From positions 1,605,780-1,669,779 of the forward strand of contig CABFPE010000077.1 in assembly GCA_900660155.1 (NCBI GenBank): 64,000 bases of DNA. The letters run 5' to 3'. The number at the start of each line of letters is the position of its first letter. Position 1 is the stretch's first letter. The position numbers and the translations under genes are program-made. This DNA is from Hofstenia miamia (taxonomy: Eukaryota > Xenacoelomorpha > Acoela > Hofsteniidae). Positions 51,490 through 63,873 of the stretch are shown here, in pieces. Below the pieces are notes generated by a model. That model searched no databases. It saw only the letters and a list, made by a program, of their open reading frames with translations, and had not been told where the DNA came from.

Positions 51490-53661
51490 ATGACTGCTGG
51501 TGCGATACCTGTTCCATTAATAATACCTTTAAGGGTTCCTGAAAAAGGTAGATCAAAATTTCATATAGACTCAAACACTAAAATTGAACTACGAACTACA
51601 TGTGAACATGCTAGTATATTTTATACAGTTAATGGTCTTAGACCAGATCCTTTTCAGTATGGCGATAAAACTCAAGTAACATTAAAATACAAGCGACCGT
51701 TTACTCTACCAAGTGGTAAAATTGTACTTAAAGTTCTTGCAGCTCTTCCTGATGGCAAAGAAAGTGCTGTAAACACCAAACAATTAATTGTTGATTATGT
51801 TGATGCTGTAGAATATGTCAATACTCATATGAAAATGGATTCCGACTCAAAAGTAGAATTTCCTGTAAAAATTGATTCAGATCAACTTAAGCCAAAAGAT
51901 TCTGCTAGGTTTACTAGTAATCGCAAGTCTTTGCGAAAATCAACTGATTTATCTCTTGAAACATTCAGTTCTACAAATTTGCCTCCTGCTGAAAATGAAT
52001 TACCTACGAATCCTAAAGAGGTGTTGAGAGCTGCTAGAGAAACAGATTTTTTGAAGTGCATTGTTTGTCATGCATCAAGACCTGCAGATCCATATGCAAG
52101 ATTTTGCACCGAATGTGGGTACCCTGTTCCTCCTATCACAAATAAGAAACTTCCACCCCCTGAACCTGGACAAATGGGAACTTGCATTAAGTGTCATAAT
52201 ACTGTTCCTTTGAATACTGATAGGTGCTTAATTTGTGAGGCGGATCTTTTTGTACAAATGCAGCCTCAAGCTAGTTTAAAAATGGAAGGTGTAAAGTATT
52301 GCAGTAACTGCAATACCGCAAATCCACCAGTTTTATCGGTTTGTGTAAGATGCGAATGTGCATTAGGACCTGTATCTAAAATTGATAATTTAGCACAGAG
52401 TAGTGTTCCACTACCGTCAGTTATGAGCCGCTTATCATGTTCAAAATGTGGCAGGGTAAATTCTTCGGATGCCAGATTCTGTGATTGGTGTGGTTCAAAA
52501 CCAAAACTTTCAAAAACAACTTTGAATTGTACTCGTTGCACTGCTTCAAATCAAATCTATGCAAAGTTTTGTTTATCCTGTGGTTATGTAATTGATCCAC
52601 CATTGAGAGAAGAGGTTAGTGCTTGTTTAAAATCTACATCAAGTGAAGCAGAGTGGTTAGCTGTTTCTAAACTCAATTCATCAAACAAAAAGTATTGTAC
52701 TGCATCAACTCAAACAGTTGGATTATATTATCCATCTAATCGTGCATTGGAAACTGCTTTTGCTGAAGATGAATCTCGAAAAGTGTTTAAGGTTGAAAAG
52801 AAGATACCTTTATCAAGTATCAGTCCTGGCAGGGGTTATTGGCGCCAAAATATTGATTTCATTTGCGCTCATCTTAAAGCTTATGCGCAAAATAACCTTG
52901 AATTTCGAACATTGACAGGTGACCATAAACTTGGAAAACTTATGTGTGCAACTCTGCATGAAGATGGACATGAACTTTCTTTAACTCTGAATTTTCCAGT
53001 TCGTAGTGATGGCAAAGGCTCAGAATTTAAAGGCAAAAATTTGAACTTAGTAAAAAATAGTTTGCTAACTAAATATTCTGATACTAAACAAAAATATTTT
53101 TCAGATGATAATGTTAGTGTTAATTCTGCAACTAGTGATGAAACTATTGGCACAATAGCTTCCTTTCAAGAACCGGAACCTGTAAAAATAAAGAAAAAAA
53201 CGAAAACAAAAAAAATCGTTCCTACTAAAAAGCTGACAGCTGTCGATCGACTACTGTTTGCCGAAGTCGATGAAAAGGGTGATGGTAATGCCGATGTCAT
53301 AAAACAGTTAATTGATGAAGGTGGGAATATTTATGCCAAAAACAATGATGTATCACTTGTTGAATATGCAATTAAATATTTTCACTTAGATGCCGCAGCA
53401 ATGATTATTCAATGTGGATTCGGCATCAATTCAGCATGCGATTCATTTGGTAATACTCCATTACATGTAGCTATTCAAACAACTCCTTGCCGGAAACCTA
53501 TGGTTGAAAGACTACTGAGCTTAGGTGCTAAACCTAAGAAGAAAAATACTAAAGGAATTTCTCCATATGATGCTGCTGTTCAAAGAAATTTAGATGAAAT
53601 TGTGACTTTGCTAGCCTCTCATCTTGGTCAAGAATATTTGAACAAATTAACCCAACTTTAA
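51490..53661 (+). CDS. DZANK1: DZANK1 homologue (double zinc ribbon and ankyrin repeats), 723 aa
   Basis: Homologues are linked to dynein-dependent transport and ciliary function in vertebrate photoreceptors. The start MTAG...IIPLR matches the family N-terminus. Residues about 10-105 form the Fn3/chitobiase-like beta domain (TVNGLRPDP, LPSGKIVLKVLAALPDGKES). Five CxxC-type zinc-ribbon modules begin near residues 190, 232, 271, 317 and 347 (for example CIVCHAS...FCTECG). A lysine-rich basic patch lies near 566-582. Ankyrin repeats occupy about 585-715 (GNTPLHVAIQ). Length is close to the vertebrate protein (about 750). The reading frame has no intron, unlike the multi-exon vertebrate gene and unlike its neighbour. 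An acceptor-like TTTGTTTCCATAG at 51451-51463 suggests a possible 5'UTR intron. No poly(A) tract or target duplication is seen, so retrogene origin is unproven. Confidence 0.94.
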   Translation: MTAGAIPVPLIIPLRVPEKGRSKFHIDSNTKIELRTTCEHASIFYTVNGLRPDPFQYGDKTQVTLKYKRPFTLPSGKIVLKVLAALPDGKESAVNTKQLIVDYVDAVEYVNTHMKMDSDSKVEFPVKIDSDQLKPKDSARFTSNRKSLRKSTDLSLETFSSTNLPPAENELPTNPKEVLRAARETDFLKCIVCHASRPADPYARFCTECGYPVPPITNKKLPPPEPGQMGTCIKCHNTVPLNTDRCLICEADLFVQMQPQASLKMEGVKYCSNCNTANPPVLSVCVRCECALGPVSKIDNLAQSSVPLPSVMSRLSCSKCGRVNSSDARFCDWCGSKPKLSKTTLNCTRCTASNQIYAKFCLSCGYVIDPPLREEVSACLKSTSSEAEWLAVSKLNSSNKKYCTASTQTVGLYYPSNRALETAFAEDESRKVFKVEKKIPLSSISPGRGYWRQNIDFICAHLKAYAQNNLEFRTLTGDHKLGKLMCATLHEDGHELSLTLNFPVRSDGKGSEFKGKNLNLVKNSLLTKYSDTKQKYFSDDNVSVNSATSDETIGTIASFQEPEPVKIKKKTKTKKIVPTKKLTAVDRLLFAEVDEKGDGNADVIKQLIDEGGNIYAKNNDVSLVEYAIKYFHLDAAAMIIQCGFGINSACDSFGNTPLHVAIQTTPCRKPMVERLLSLGAKPKKKNTKGISPYDAAVQRNLDEIVTLLASHLGQEYLNKLTQL

Positions 53662-53698
53662 TGAAACTCTAAAATACAGATAATCTATCTCTATATTG

Positions 53699-53722
53699 CA
53701 TATATATATATATATATATATA
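53699..53722. repeat. (TA)n microsatellite
   Basis: About 12 TA units shortly after the DZANK1 stop codon, probably in its 3'UTR. Confidence 0.9.
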
Positions 53723-53758
53723 TGTAATATATATATTGCTTGAATACTAAGCGTCTTT

Positions 53759-54386
53759 ATGAAAAAAACAACGAAAATTTTAATTGAAAGTGCTTTCGGT
53801 ACTTACTGTAACATCTTCACTCAAAAACAAAATTTCATTGGTGGCAAAAATATAAATTTACAAATTATTAATCAAAATTTAAGAGTTTGATGACATTTTG
53901 TATTTAAATTAGGTTTCACTTCCTTAATATAAATTGATTCTGCGACTTTGGTGCATTTGTGTTTCATTAAAATATTAAAGTCGGATGTTGACGTTTTATG
54001 TATTTTCGAATGCATGTAAATTTTGGTTTCACCATTGTAGATGCTATCGCACTTACGACAATTATATTTGTGAACATTTGATGAAACCAAAGGTTTTTGC
54101 ATTGGATCTTTATTACGAATTAAATTGGTATAATTCTTGATTTCTTTAGTTTTATATTTATATTATATAAAGATTTCTTAAGGCGTGTGTTCTAATAAAA
54201 GGTAATTTCCAAAATATATTATATTTGTTGTCTTGTGAATTGTGTTCTAATAAAGAGGATGTCAGAGCTTCTTTAGATGTCTTTAATTTTGATTATCGAT
54301 TTGTAAATTTTTGCCACAAATTAATTTTTCTTTTTGACTAACGTACCGAAAGTACTTAAATTAAAATTTTCGTTGTTTTTTCATTA
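53759..54386 (-). mobile_element. Penelope-like remnant between inverted arms
   Basis: Arms of about 115 bp (53759-53878 and 54277-54386) are inverted copies sharing AACAACGAAAATTTTAATT and CTTTCGGTAC. Between them the minus strand (54102-53872) encodes KYNCRKCDSIYNGETKIYMH, then SKIHKTS, ending VKPNLNTK. This resembles the zinc-binding plus GIY-YIG tail of Penelope-like retroelements (CxxC..YxGET, KPxLN). Only the C-terminal part remains. Confidence 0.65.
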
Positions 54387-56241
54387 TATATACCTTTTTT
54401 TCTGAAAACAACGAGAATCATATTGAAACAACATGTTAATAATACTTCCAAAATTCTTTATTAGGTTTTCCCCACTATTTTAAATTACCGATCTAATCTA
54501 AAAATTCACCAATCAATTTTATATTTATGTTAAACCTCTGTAAAATTGAAATGTCTAATATGATTGTAATTCATTTAAGATGTCTATGTGAATTAATACC
54601 TAAATTTTATATGGAAGTTGTAAATATTACGATTTTTTCTGGAATTGAAAACATGCACCACAATTCTGGTATTAATAAATTTATAATTTCTTTTGGTTCT
54701 ACGCGACCATAAAATCCTTCTGTAGAATTGTATGACAATGATAATAATGGAATTGATCTTTTTTAATGGTATTTAGAAAAAATGTAAGTTATAGCATGCG
54801 ACCAAAAAGGACCATGAGACTAGAATATTCATTCGTACTGGTAATATCCAACGAGGCCATGTGAAAATGTGTCCAATAAAATTTGTCGGGTGGAAGACCA
54901 AAGTATAGATCTTCCTATCTTTTTAGAAAAGGCGGGAAATCCTACACTATTGGTCTATTTAGATATCGCCGTATCAGAATTTTGAAATATCATCGAATAA
55001 ATAATGAGGATGAACTTCCGAAATTGTTTCGTTAAAATTTCATGAAGTTGCGCTTTAGTATTTCTATTCATCCCCATAGAAAGATGCTAAGATATTTTTT
55101 GCAAAAGAAGAGAATCATATTTTCCTAAATTGTTTTAATTTGATTGTTGCAATTCTAATATTTATCACTACAAGTTTAATACTATTCTAAATTAAATCGG
55201 TAACTCTACATATGTATATCAATACAGTTGGTGATTTATTAAACTGTCCTTTATGTTTGTTCTTTGTGTAAAGAACCTCCTTCATTGTTTATTTTTTCAG
55301 TAATTTTAAACAGCTTGCAATATTCTTTTTGGATTGGAATGAAATACTGTTAATTAACAAAATGATTCATTTTCTATTTATTTTCTTCCTTTAAAATATT
55401 TCTATTTTTAATTGGAATGTTTTCATAAGAGTTTCAATCAGAGTTCTCATCGGGTGCGAATTTTATCCCGAAATCAGAACTGAATTATTCAAATAGTTCT
55501 AATGAACCTGACCCGGTCAGAAAGTTGTCTTTTGCTGAGACCTGAAATAATAAAATAACAGAACCAATTCTTAACCCAAAATCGGCCCGAGCCTGAGAAA
55601 TCTGCCATGTACCCAATCAACATACAACCAAAAAGTTTTATAATTCTTTACCAAGTTATAAAGGACAAACACTTTTTATAAATTTTCAAGCAATTTTCTT
55701 CAGGCTTATGAAATATGGAAATCCTGAGATATGGACACATCTTTTGGTGAATGTGCACGAACGTATTGTTGAAAAATGTACTAAAGTTTATTGCTATGGC
55801 TAAAATGTTTCAAAGGATTTATGATTTTTTATTGAAAATTCTAATTTTTAAAAAACTTAAATTCTTGCCATTCATACTTTTCAATTAATCAGGAGGACGA
55901 AAGCCCATGAGAGCAACAACTAACCATATCATTTCCTTTTTGGCGCTTTTTAACTTAACACAATAGCCCGCCTCAATAAGCCCTTGAGGCTTAAAAATAT
56001 TTGAGAGGGCCACTCTTCGTGTGTTGGTTTTTCGCCAAACCAAAGGAAATTCATAGGTGATTCAGGTTAATGTCATAGTCTAATTATTCGTCTAATATGT
56101 CGAAATTAAATGCTTGTGAAACTATTTGCTAAAATAATAAAAAGAAAAATACCCATCCAACTAAAAAAAAACTAACAGAATCGAATCTGAAAGTGATGCG
56201 AGCTTGCGAACTCTGGTTTCAATAACTGCTACTCTTTCTGT
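54387..56241. other. non-coding DNA
   Basis: Short AT-rich frames only; a CCCG/GACCCGG patch at 55450-55620 is unassigned. Confidence 0.6.
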
Positions 56242-57111
56242 TCCAAAATAACTGCTGCATTTGATTTAAAGATTAAAAATTTGCAGGAATATAAGCCATT
56301 CTCATTCTGATTTTTGCAATATAACCTGGGGAGCATAGCCTTCAGAAAATGTAAATTGTTTTGTAAAAATTATAATTGCGGAAAGACAATCATTATTGAA
56401 CTTTGACCCGATGGGCTCTCCTACATCAGATTTTGGAACACTTCTTGATATCTTCAGATAAAGTAAACAAGGTTAGAATGTGTGGTGCAATTATTTCCTC
56501 ATAATTTGTAATCTATTTGCCACTACAATTTAAGAGAAAATGAGTGACTTTCACACCTCTTAATTCACACAAATCACCAAATGAATCACTTATAGCACCA
56601 TAAAAATATACTGGAAACATAAATTTATTGAAAAACAAAATAAGAAAAGGTTCTAAAACGCTTATAAAAGGTAGGCAAAATTTCAAAGATTAAGCAAAGG
56701 CAACAAATATTGGTAATCTTTTAGAACCGTTTCCAATTTATATTTTTCAACAAATTTATGCTCCCAGTATGTTTTTTGTTTCTAAAGTATTCGTTTGGGT
56801 GATTTGTAGCCACCCAAAACTCCGAAAACAACCTAAATAATTGTACCACACATTCTAAGATTTCTTACTTTATCTGAACATATACAGCGTCCCAAAATCA
56901 AATGTAGGAAACCCCTGCGGGTTGAAGTTCAATAATCCTCTTTTTCCTGCGCTTTAAGTTCCTCATAACCTTTTCTTAATTTTCTTCAAAACAATTTTAC
57001 ATTTTCTGAAAGTTATTCTCCCCAAGATTATGTTGCAAAAATCAGTATGAGAATCGCATATTTTCCTGCAAAGATATTAAGCTTTAAATCACCTGCAACA
57101 GTTATTTTGGG
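56242..57111. repeat. 870-bp foldback (inverted repeat with arms of about 420 bp)
   Basis: The left arm starts CCAAAATAACTGCTGC and the right arm ends with its near reverse complement, GCAACAGTTATTTTGG. Matching blocks continue inward (TTTGCAGGAATATAAGC against TTTGCAGGAAAATATGC; the GTGTGGT...CACAC region) almost to the centre near 56695. Typical of a foldback transposon or an inverted duplication. No coding capacity. Confidence 0.85.
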
Positions 57112-57399
57112 GCAGAGTTAGTAGTAGGTTTGAGTTTTCTTACATTTTATCTCAAGCTATTATACATGAGCAGTCATTTAATTAATGTCATTATTTAATT
57201 ATTGTTCTTAAGTTATTAATGAGATCAATTCGTTCAAATTCAAATTTTCTTATTTCACATATAAGAAGGGCAACGATATTCCGCCTTTTATCGCCCCTAT
57301 CCCGCCGCCCTTTTTCCGCCCATATCAAAAACATTTTACAACTAATATTTATTGTAAATAATGAGTATTTACAATGGTACAAATGAAAAATTAATATTC

Positions 57400-58060
57400 A
57401 AGCTGAAAATTTCTATCCTTTGCGAGTAATTTCCCCAGATTTGCTTAAGAATTTAGATTAATAAGTCTTGTGTAATTCGTTGGAAATTTCATAATCATCG
57501 GTAATGATTTTTCCGTATGACTTTTTATAGCATCAACAGTTTGATTTAGATTTCCTACTATTGCTGATCTCGTGAATTAACTTCCTTTTTGATTTGGCAG
57601 CATATTCATTTCTAGTGCTTTCGTTGTACGTCTTGCGATTTTCAATGTTGGCGACATTTTTAGCCATTTTTATATGCAGCAAAATTACAGTTAGAGAATT
57701 TTTAAAATGTATAAATACCATATTTTTTCACGAATCAAAGTTTTACAAGTTTCAGTTATCCAATGTTTACTATAGGAAGATTTGTTTGAATTTCTTCTGA
57801 TAACTTTTTTTTCTGGGCAAAATTTGTTAAGATAAAATTAAAAAATTTGTTGCAGAATACACTGAAGGCCAATTTTCTGAAGAGACTGCCCCAATTTAAA
57901 ATTATTTATGTCATCAGTAGACAAATAACGGGTTTTTATCCATTTAGTAGAATTTTTAGTAGATGAATCACATTTAGAAAACTCGACAGATGTAAAGCAG
58001 TGGTCAGAAAAGGACATTCGGATGAATAGAAAATATAACTTAATAACGATGAATGAGAAT
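57400..58060 (-). pseudogene. LINE remnant, endonuclease end to pre-RT linker
   Basis: The minus strand reads FSDHCFTSVEFSKCDSSTKN, then KWIKTRYLSTDDINNF and, after frameshifts, HWITETCKTLIREK, as in the SDHxxI motif and the linker before the RT in jockey/CR1 LINEs. The foldback at 56242-57111 sits where the RT would follow. Confidence 0.55.
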
Positions 58061-61059
58061 TGAAAGCATAAAATTGCTGATCCATTGTCTATTCCATAGG
58101 GAATAACTGTAATGACACCATAAGAAGCACGCCTGCATTGGACTCAGAGCTGCAACCGTGTTCTTGCTGTACCGTGCTGTCCTCATAATTTATTGAACAG
58201 ACTAAGTGTCTCAAGCTTATAGATTGTATTTTCTAGTGAACTTTCATTGCATGCAAGCCCTGTTTAGAGTAAGAATATCAATGAATTACACTGATAACAA
58301 CGATTTATAGATAATAAAATTGAATTTAGATTTAAAAATTATTAACCAATCTGTGCATTTAAGGTTTTTATCACCTGCATGAATGGTCATAACAAAGAGT
58401 ATAAACTCCCCTCATGTGAATAGAGTGCAAATTGCGTTTGATATGCAAATGCTGGCACTTTATAATCTGTTAGTTGTTCATAGGACGCAGTATACTTGCT
58501 TTGTAATACCTCATGTGTGAATGCACAACAGGTCTCTTCACCTAAATCCCACTTAAAAGTTACCACTCCTTCCAATTTAAATCAATCAAAAAATAAAATG
58601 TCAAGTAAATTATTACAACGGAAGGATGGAATGTATCGCTAAAGAATACAAAAAATTAGTATAAAATGTAGAAAAAATTATTAAAAATATTTGTGGCAAT
58701 AATGCAATGATATATTGATCACCTCTCAATCTCAAACAAAAATGAGATTATTCTGCAATGTTTTATTGATTATGAGACCATGATTGTTGAAAAACAATTT
58801 TCAAAAATATTAAGGTTTTTAAATCTTCAACAAAACTCTTGCCTAAAATAAAAATATCAAGTATTCCATTATATGAAGGTGTGATTATTTAAAAAGAAAA
58901 TGATATTAAGAAGAATCTTCTTCAAACATTTTAAATAAAAACAGATTTTATAATATAATGAGTCAGTTATATTGGTTTCTTCAAACTTGAGTTTGATCAT
59001 TTTAAATAATAAATTAGACTTGGAGTTACAAATTTTAATAGAAATGAAAAAGATAAATATAGTTATCGAAGCTGTTTCAATTCTAAAAGTCATAACAAGA
59101 GCAATTACAAATATCAATATTAAAAACAAATATAAATAGATGTACCAATAATAAAATGATATCATTTCATTAAAGCACTTAAAATAAAAATTTGATACTA
59201 ATAAATGTAAAATAATATAAATAAACATTAACTTCCAATGTATGGTAAACAAATTTTTAATAAATTTCGTGATTTAATACGCAATTCAGACTTAAGCTCA
59301 ATTGTTCGAACAACACAAATTTGGTTAGAACTCATGATTATCAAGTATAAATTTAAACCTATTATTTATTACTAAGAATCAATGGCGTACACAGGGGTAG
59401 CTAAGCTATCCTAATTTTTTTTCAAGGTGACCAAAATAATTCAACGTTCCCTGGTTATATACCGGTAATATTTCGCAAAATTCATTAAAAAATATAAGAT
59501 TTATTTAACTCTGTCCCAGTTAATAAGTATACCGGTTTTTTAGGAAAATGAGGTAGTATGATAAAAACACGTGTATAATTTCAAGTTTTGATTTTCATTT
59601 TTTTATAATATGCACAAGATCTTAAACTATCAAATGCGAGCCAAAACCATGGTATTTACGCGATAATAAAACCCCAATTATTGATATAAAACTTTACTTA
59701 TTAACTGGCACAGAATTTAATAGCTCTCTATCATGAATTATATATTTTGTCATCTAAGAAGGTTTTTAAAAGGAAATCTAACTATAACTCAAAATATTGT
59801 GGGGCTGGATTCTTATTCCTCCCTCTAAGTTTTTTCACCTCCCGAATACATTACTACAAGAACTTGGTATTCTGAAGCTGATCCACGTACAAGAATAAAA
59901 GTCTGCATTTGGCATAATCGCAGAACACAAGGAAAGATTGAATATTTGCGTGTCAAGTCAATGGCTATCAAAAGCATAGCGCCCGGATAAGATAATATCC
60001 TACAAAATATCTGTTTACTTTAAAAATTCAAATTTTAAATAGGTTTTAAGATATCCCCCCCCCAACCAGGACAGAAGCATTTGGATACTACTGACTGAGC
60101 AGCCATAAATCCTTTTAACATTCATTTAAAAATATTTCGTTAGGCATATTCTAAATTTAGTTTGCGTTCAATTTTGACAGCACTGAATTCGGTCAAATGA
60201 AAATTCATAAATCAGCAGTCATTTTGTAACACACTTTCTAGATTTTTATTAGTATAGTCTACAACACTCACCACAAAAAACTAAAATTTAAAGTTTTTTC
60301 CAAATACCGAATTATAAATTTTGATACAAACTCAAAAACAATGTATATCAAAATGGCTAATTTTTTTCATTACAAATAAATCAATTTGCACTTTCTATAC
60401 ATAGTGTAACAAGATGTTAAGTCGGGCTCATTGTACTTATAATCAGAGTCCTTAAGCGGCATAGCACATTGCAGATGCAGCTGAAATTTCAACTTTGAAT
60501 AAAATCTGAAATATTTTATATACATGAGGAATTGGAAATTTAACTTCATTAGTGATTCTCTTGAAGGATCCTGTACATATCCTCTTTGCAAATCCATTAA
60601 TTACATCAATTACATAAGTTAATATTCCGAAAAGTCAATCATATTGTTTTTCTAAAACCAGTAAGCCCACTATCAGATTCCATTTTCTTTTGATTGGTGG
60701 TGCTTCTAGGTCGTAATCTTCTGAAAAATTAATACGAATCTTGTACAGCTTCCTGAAGTATTTTTTCGACCACATACCGTTTTAATCTAATTACCAATTT
60801 TATACTAAGAATATTTCCAAATGAGTTTTACAAAAAGCTATGTAATTTCAGATAAATTTTTTAAGTTGTTAAAATGTTATCATTAGAAATTGGAGGTCAT
60901 AGTCCTAATAAAGTTAAAATTCAAAAGTAAATTCATCACAAATATAATCCACATTTTCCAGATAAAAAATGGTTCCTTCAATCAGTAAGTTTTGCTTCAT
61001 TTTCATTTTGTTGTTAGCATTGTATATGATATTAATTTAATTTTTATTTTCACTCTATA
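58061..61059. other. non-coding DNA
   Basis: No gene or transposon recognised. A C-run near 60054-60063 and a strongly AT-rich 127-codon frame at 58869-59252 are judged chance. Confidence 0.6.
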
Positions 61060-62675
61060 GGAAACAACCATTATTGGTCCAACAACGGCTTACTGCTGGC
61101 ACCCCTGGCCAACAATGGCCACTCATTTGTCATTCATTTGCCAACCATAACCAACAAAACAAAAAGTTTTAGGAATCTTAAAATTCCACAATTTTACAAA
61201 AAAATTATTATATTATTGTATATAACATAAGAATTACATTAAAGTTTGCTTTCAATTTTCAAAAAGTATTATTTATCAGTTTCTCATAGCCAATAATGGC
61301 CCATTAATGGCATTGCTAGATCAATCTGCCATCTAGCGAACAAATATGAATTTAATAATTTACAATTATGACTGATCAAATTTAATTTTCATAACAAATG
61401 AATTTACTTAACCTTTTGTATTTGATAGCACAATTTACTATGCCAGCTCTTGTTTTTATGAGCACTTTATAATGAATTCAATTGCTGTAGCAAGATGTTC
61501 CATCTTAAGTATAATATGCTATACACATTTCAACTTAACCAGGCGCGTATTGAGGTATTTTAAACGCGGGAGGCAAAATTCTTATCAGAGACATATAGGC
61601 CTAGGTAGTTTTTTCACCCTCTTAGCATAATACCGCATTCGCCTGTGCATAAATGATAAATAAACCAAAAAGACAGACGGAGTTAATAAGAATAAATACT
61701 ACTTTTTTGCACTTTATGTCAAACAAAAAGACTGTTCATCAATACATCGATCAGATCGGATAAGAATGAGTTGAAATTAGCCTGCCCAAAGAGGGGCAGG
61801 TGCAAGGCCCTCCAAAATACGCCCCTGGCCATAACTCAATCAAATTATAAGTTGCAAATTACAAATCATAATATAACATTGGCCATAATCAGTAAACTGC
61901 TGGTGGGAAACATGCAATATTTGTGACCACTGATGCCATCAGTGGCCCACATTGGTGGACCACTAGCGGCATCAGTAGCAAACTTAGTAATCAATAATCA
62001 ATCAGCAGATGCTTGCAAATAAAAGTCACTTCATTATTTTGATTCCTAGTTCTTTTTAATATAATACAAGGAACTGCGAAAAGATATTTTGAAAATTTTA
62101 ATTTGTAGAAATTATGATATACCTGCTAAATGTATTTTAAAAATAATTTATTCATAAACATTTGGACACTTGAAATTAAAGTTATATAAAAAAGCTACCC
62201 TTGAGCAGAAGAGATTTTTCAAGACTTAAGATAGTCTTATTTCAAAATTGTACCTAATTTTGAAATTAAAAATTTTTGTTAAATTTGACAGATTTTTATG
62301 CTTATCGTTATCATTTATAAACAAAACATTCTTTCACATTTCCAACAAATGTTAGTATTAAACATGCGTGACAGGATCTCAAAGGTATCCTTCTGTCCTT
62401 TATTGGGTGTGTGTTTTTTTAAACAACAATGTTTGAACTGCATAACAATATAAAATGTTTGGTTTTGCATATAAAAGTTAATGCTATAGTATCACAAACC
62501 TACTGTTTGCCATCAATGGCACATTAATGGGCCATTATTGGCTCACCAATGGCCCATTATTGGTCCAATAATGGATGACAGTTGGCAAACATTGTTGGGC
62601 CAGCGGTCATTTGCCACCAATGGCCAATAATGGCACCAACAATGGCCCATTAATGGATCAATAATGGAATGTTTG
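61060..62675. repeat. palindrome-rich repeat, candidate non-autonomous element
   Basis: Clusters of CCATTATTGG, CCATTAATGG and GGCCATTATTGGC-type palindromes at 61065-61150, 61290-61330, 61890-61990 and 62505-62665, with plain AT-rich DNA between. The outermost clusters are roughly inverted (AACCATTATTGGTCC against GGATCAATAATGGAA). TTAA follows at 62676. Coding capacity not seen. Confidence 0.6.
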
Positions 62676-62689
62676 TTAACAAACAAATT

Positions 62690-63720
62690 GGAAACACATA
62701 GAACAGATATTGCGTGTTTTTCTATCTCGAGATGTTTCGCAAAGGCAACATCTCGAACGTTTCAATGATATTGCAGTCAATTGTTGATTACGTTGTGTCG
62801 CAATATATCCTAACGCACGTAAACTTTTTGTTGAGGAATTTGTAGCTGGTTCATGGTCGCTCTATTAACTAATTTGAGTGTAATTCCTGGCCAAGTGATT
62901 TTAAGAAGATCTTTTATGAAATTTGCCATGCTCAAAATTTGAAAAAAGTGCTTAAATATTACAAAATACATTCACTCCAGAAACATTTAAGCAATTATAA
63001 AAGTAAGCCAAAGGCCATTTGTGAGTAAGTTTTCGTACGCTGTAATAATATAACACATCTGGTCGATAATGTTAACGACTCCTTTGGTTTTTTTGTATAA
63101 TGAAATGATTTTTGGCTTGCGACAGTTTCATCAACTGCATTTCCATCGTCCATACTTGATAGCAAAAAACTAATTTATTTTGCATAGCCTTATAGCTCAC
63201 CAAGAGTGGCATGTCATGAAAGCAAAACTCGATGAGCCGACATCACGTCCAGCTAATATCTTCAAACTTGCCGGAATTTCCTTGTGATGCTTCCTCAATG
63301 TGCCAACTAATGAAGTAATTTTTGAAACAGATGTTCTGCCAGAACAGCCGAATTAAAATAATTGTCCATTGCAATATTGATGCCACTGTTACTGTATGGT
63401 TGCATAAGTTTTCTTCCCAACATCACTAGCTAAATCGACACGTATTCTGTTGGGTTCAATTCGCCCAAGATAAGTATACCATTCAGGAAGTAATGGGGTT
63501 CACAGTTGCACACAAAAACAGTTTCATACCATATTTGTTGGGTTTTGTTCGTAAATATTGTCTGAATGCAACACGACCTCGGAATAGTATCATCTGCTCA
63601 TCTATGCATACAAATGGTCTAGGTTTTCAAGATTCACAACAATTAGCAATAAATTTAGTCCAGATTTGTCAAGAAATTCACTACTTGCTTGTTGGGATCG
63701 GTCGTCAAAACGAAGCATTC
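62690..63720 (-). pseudogene. piggyBac transposase remnant (second lineage)
   Basis: The minus strand gives RPFVCIDEQMILFRGRVAFR with QYLRTKPNKYGMKLF (first Asp), GINIAMDNYFNSAVLAEHLF (second Asp), LVGTLRKHHKEIPASL and FYKKTKGVVNIIDQMC (third Asp). All three acidic positions remain, but frameshifts and stops separate them. The N-terminal domain is missing on the right. Sequence differs from the piggyBac at 29415, so this is another subfamily. Confidence 0.85.
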
Positions 63721-63873
63721 GACATATCCATTACAAGAAATTCTAGCACAAATTGTTGTAGCCCTCTAACCGCAAAACAAAATGACGCAATCAATTACAT
63801 GATAATAAAACATACTTGAAATGAATATTGTTTTCTTTCTTAAAAAGCAATTCTAAACTCGAAATAATTTCGA

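Noticed and set aside
52266-52603. Antisense frames inside DZANK1
   Set aside because: Shadows of the conserved plus-strand frame.
58387-58575. 62-codon frame MEGVVTFKWDLGEETCC
   Set aside because: Normal-looking composition but no flanking splice sites or recognisable motif; could not be supported as a gene.
58869-59252. 127-codon hydrophobic minus-strand frame
   Set aside because: Almost only F, I, L, Y, K and N: expected from AT-rich random sequence. No conserved-looking pattern.
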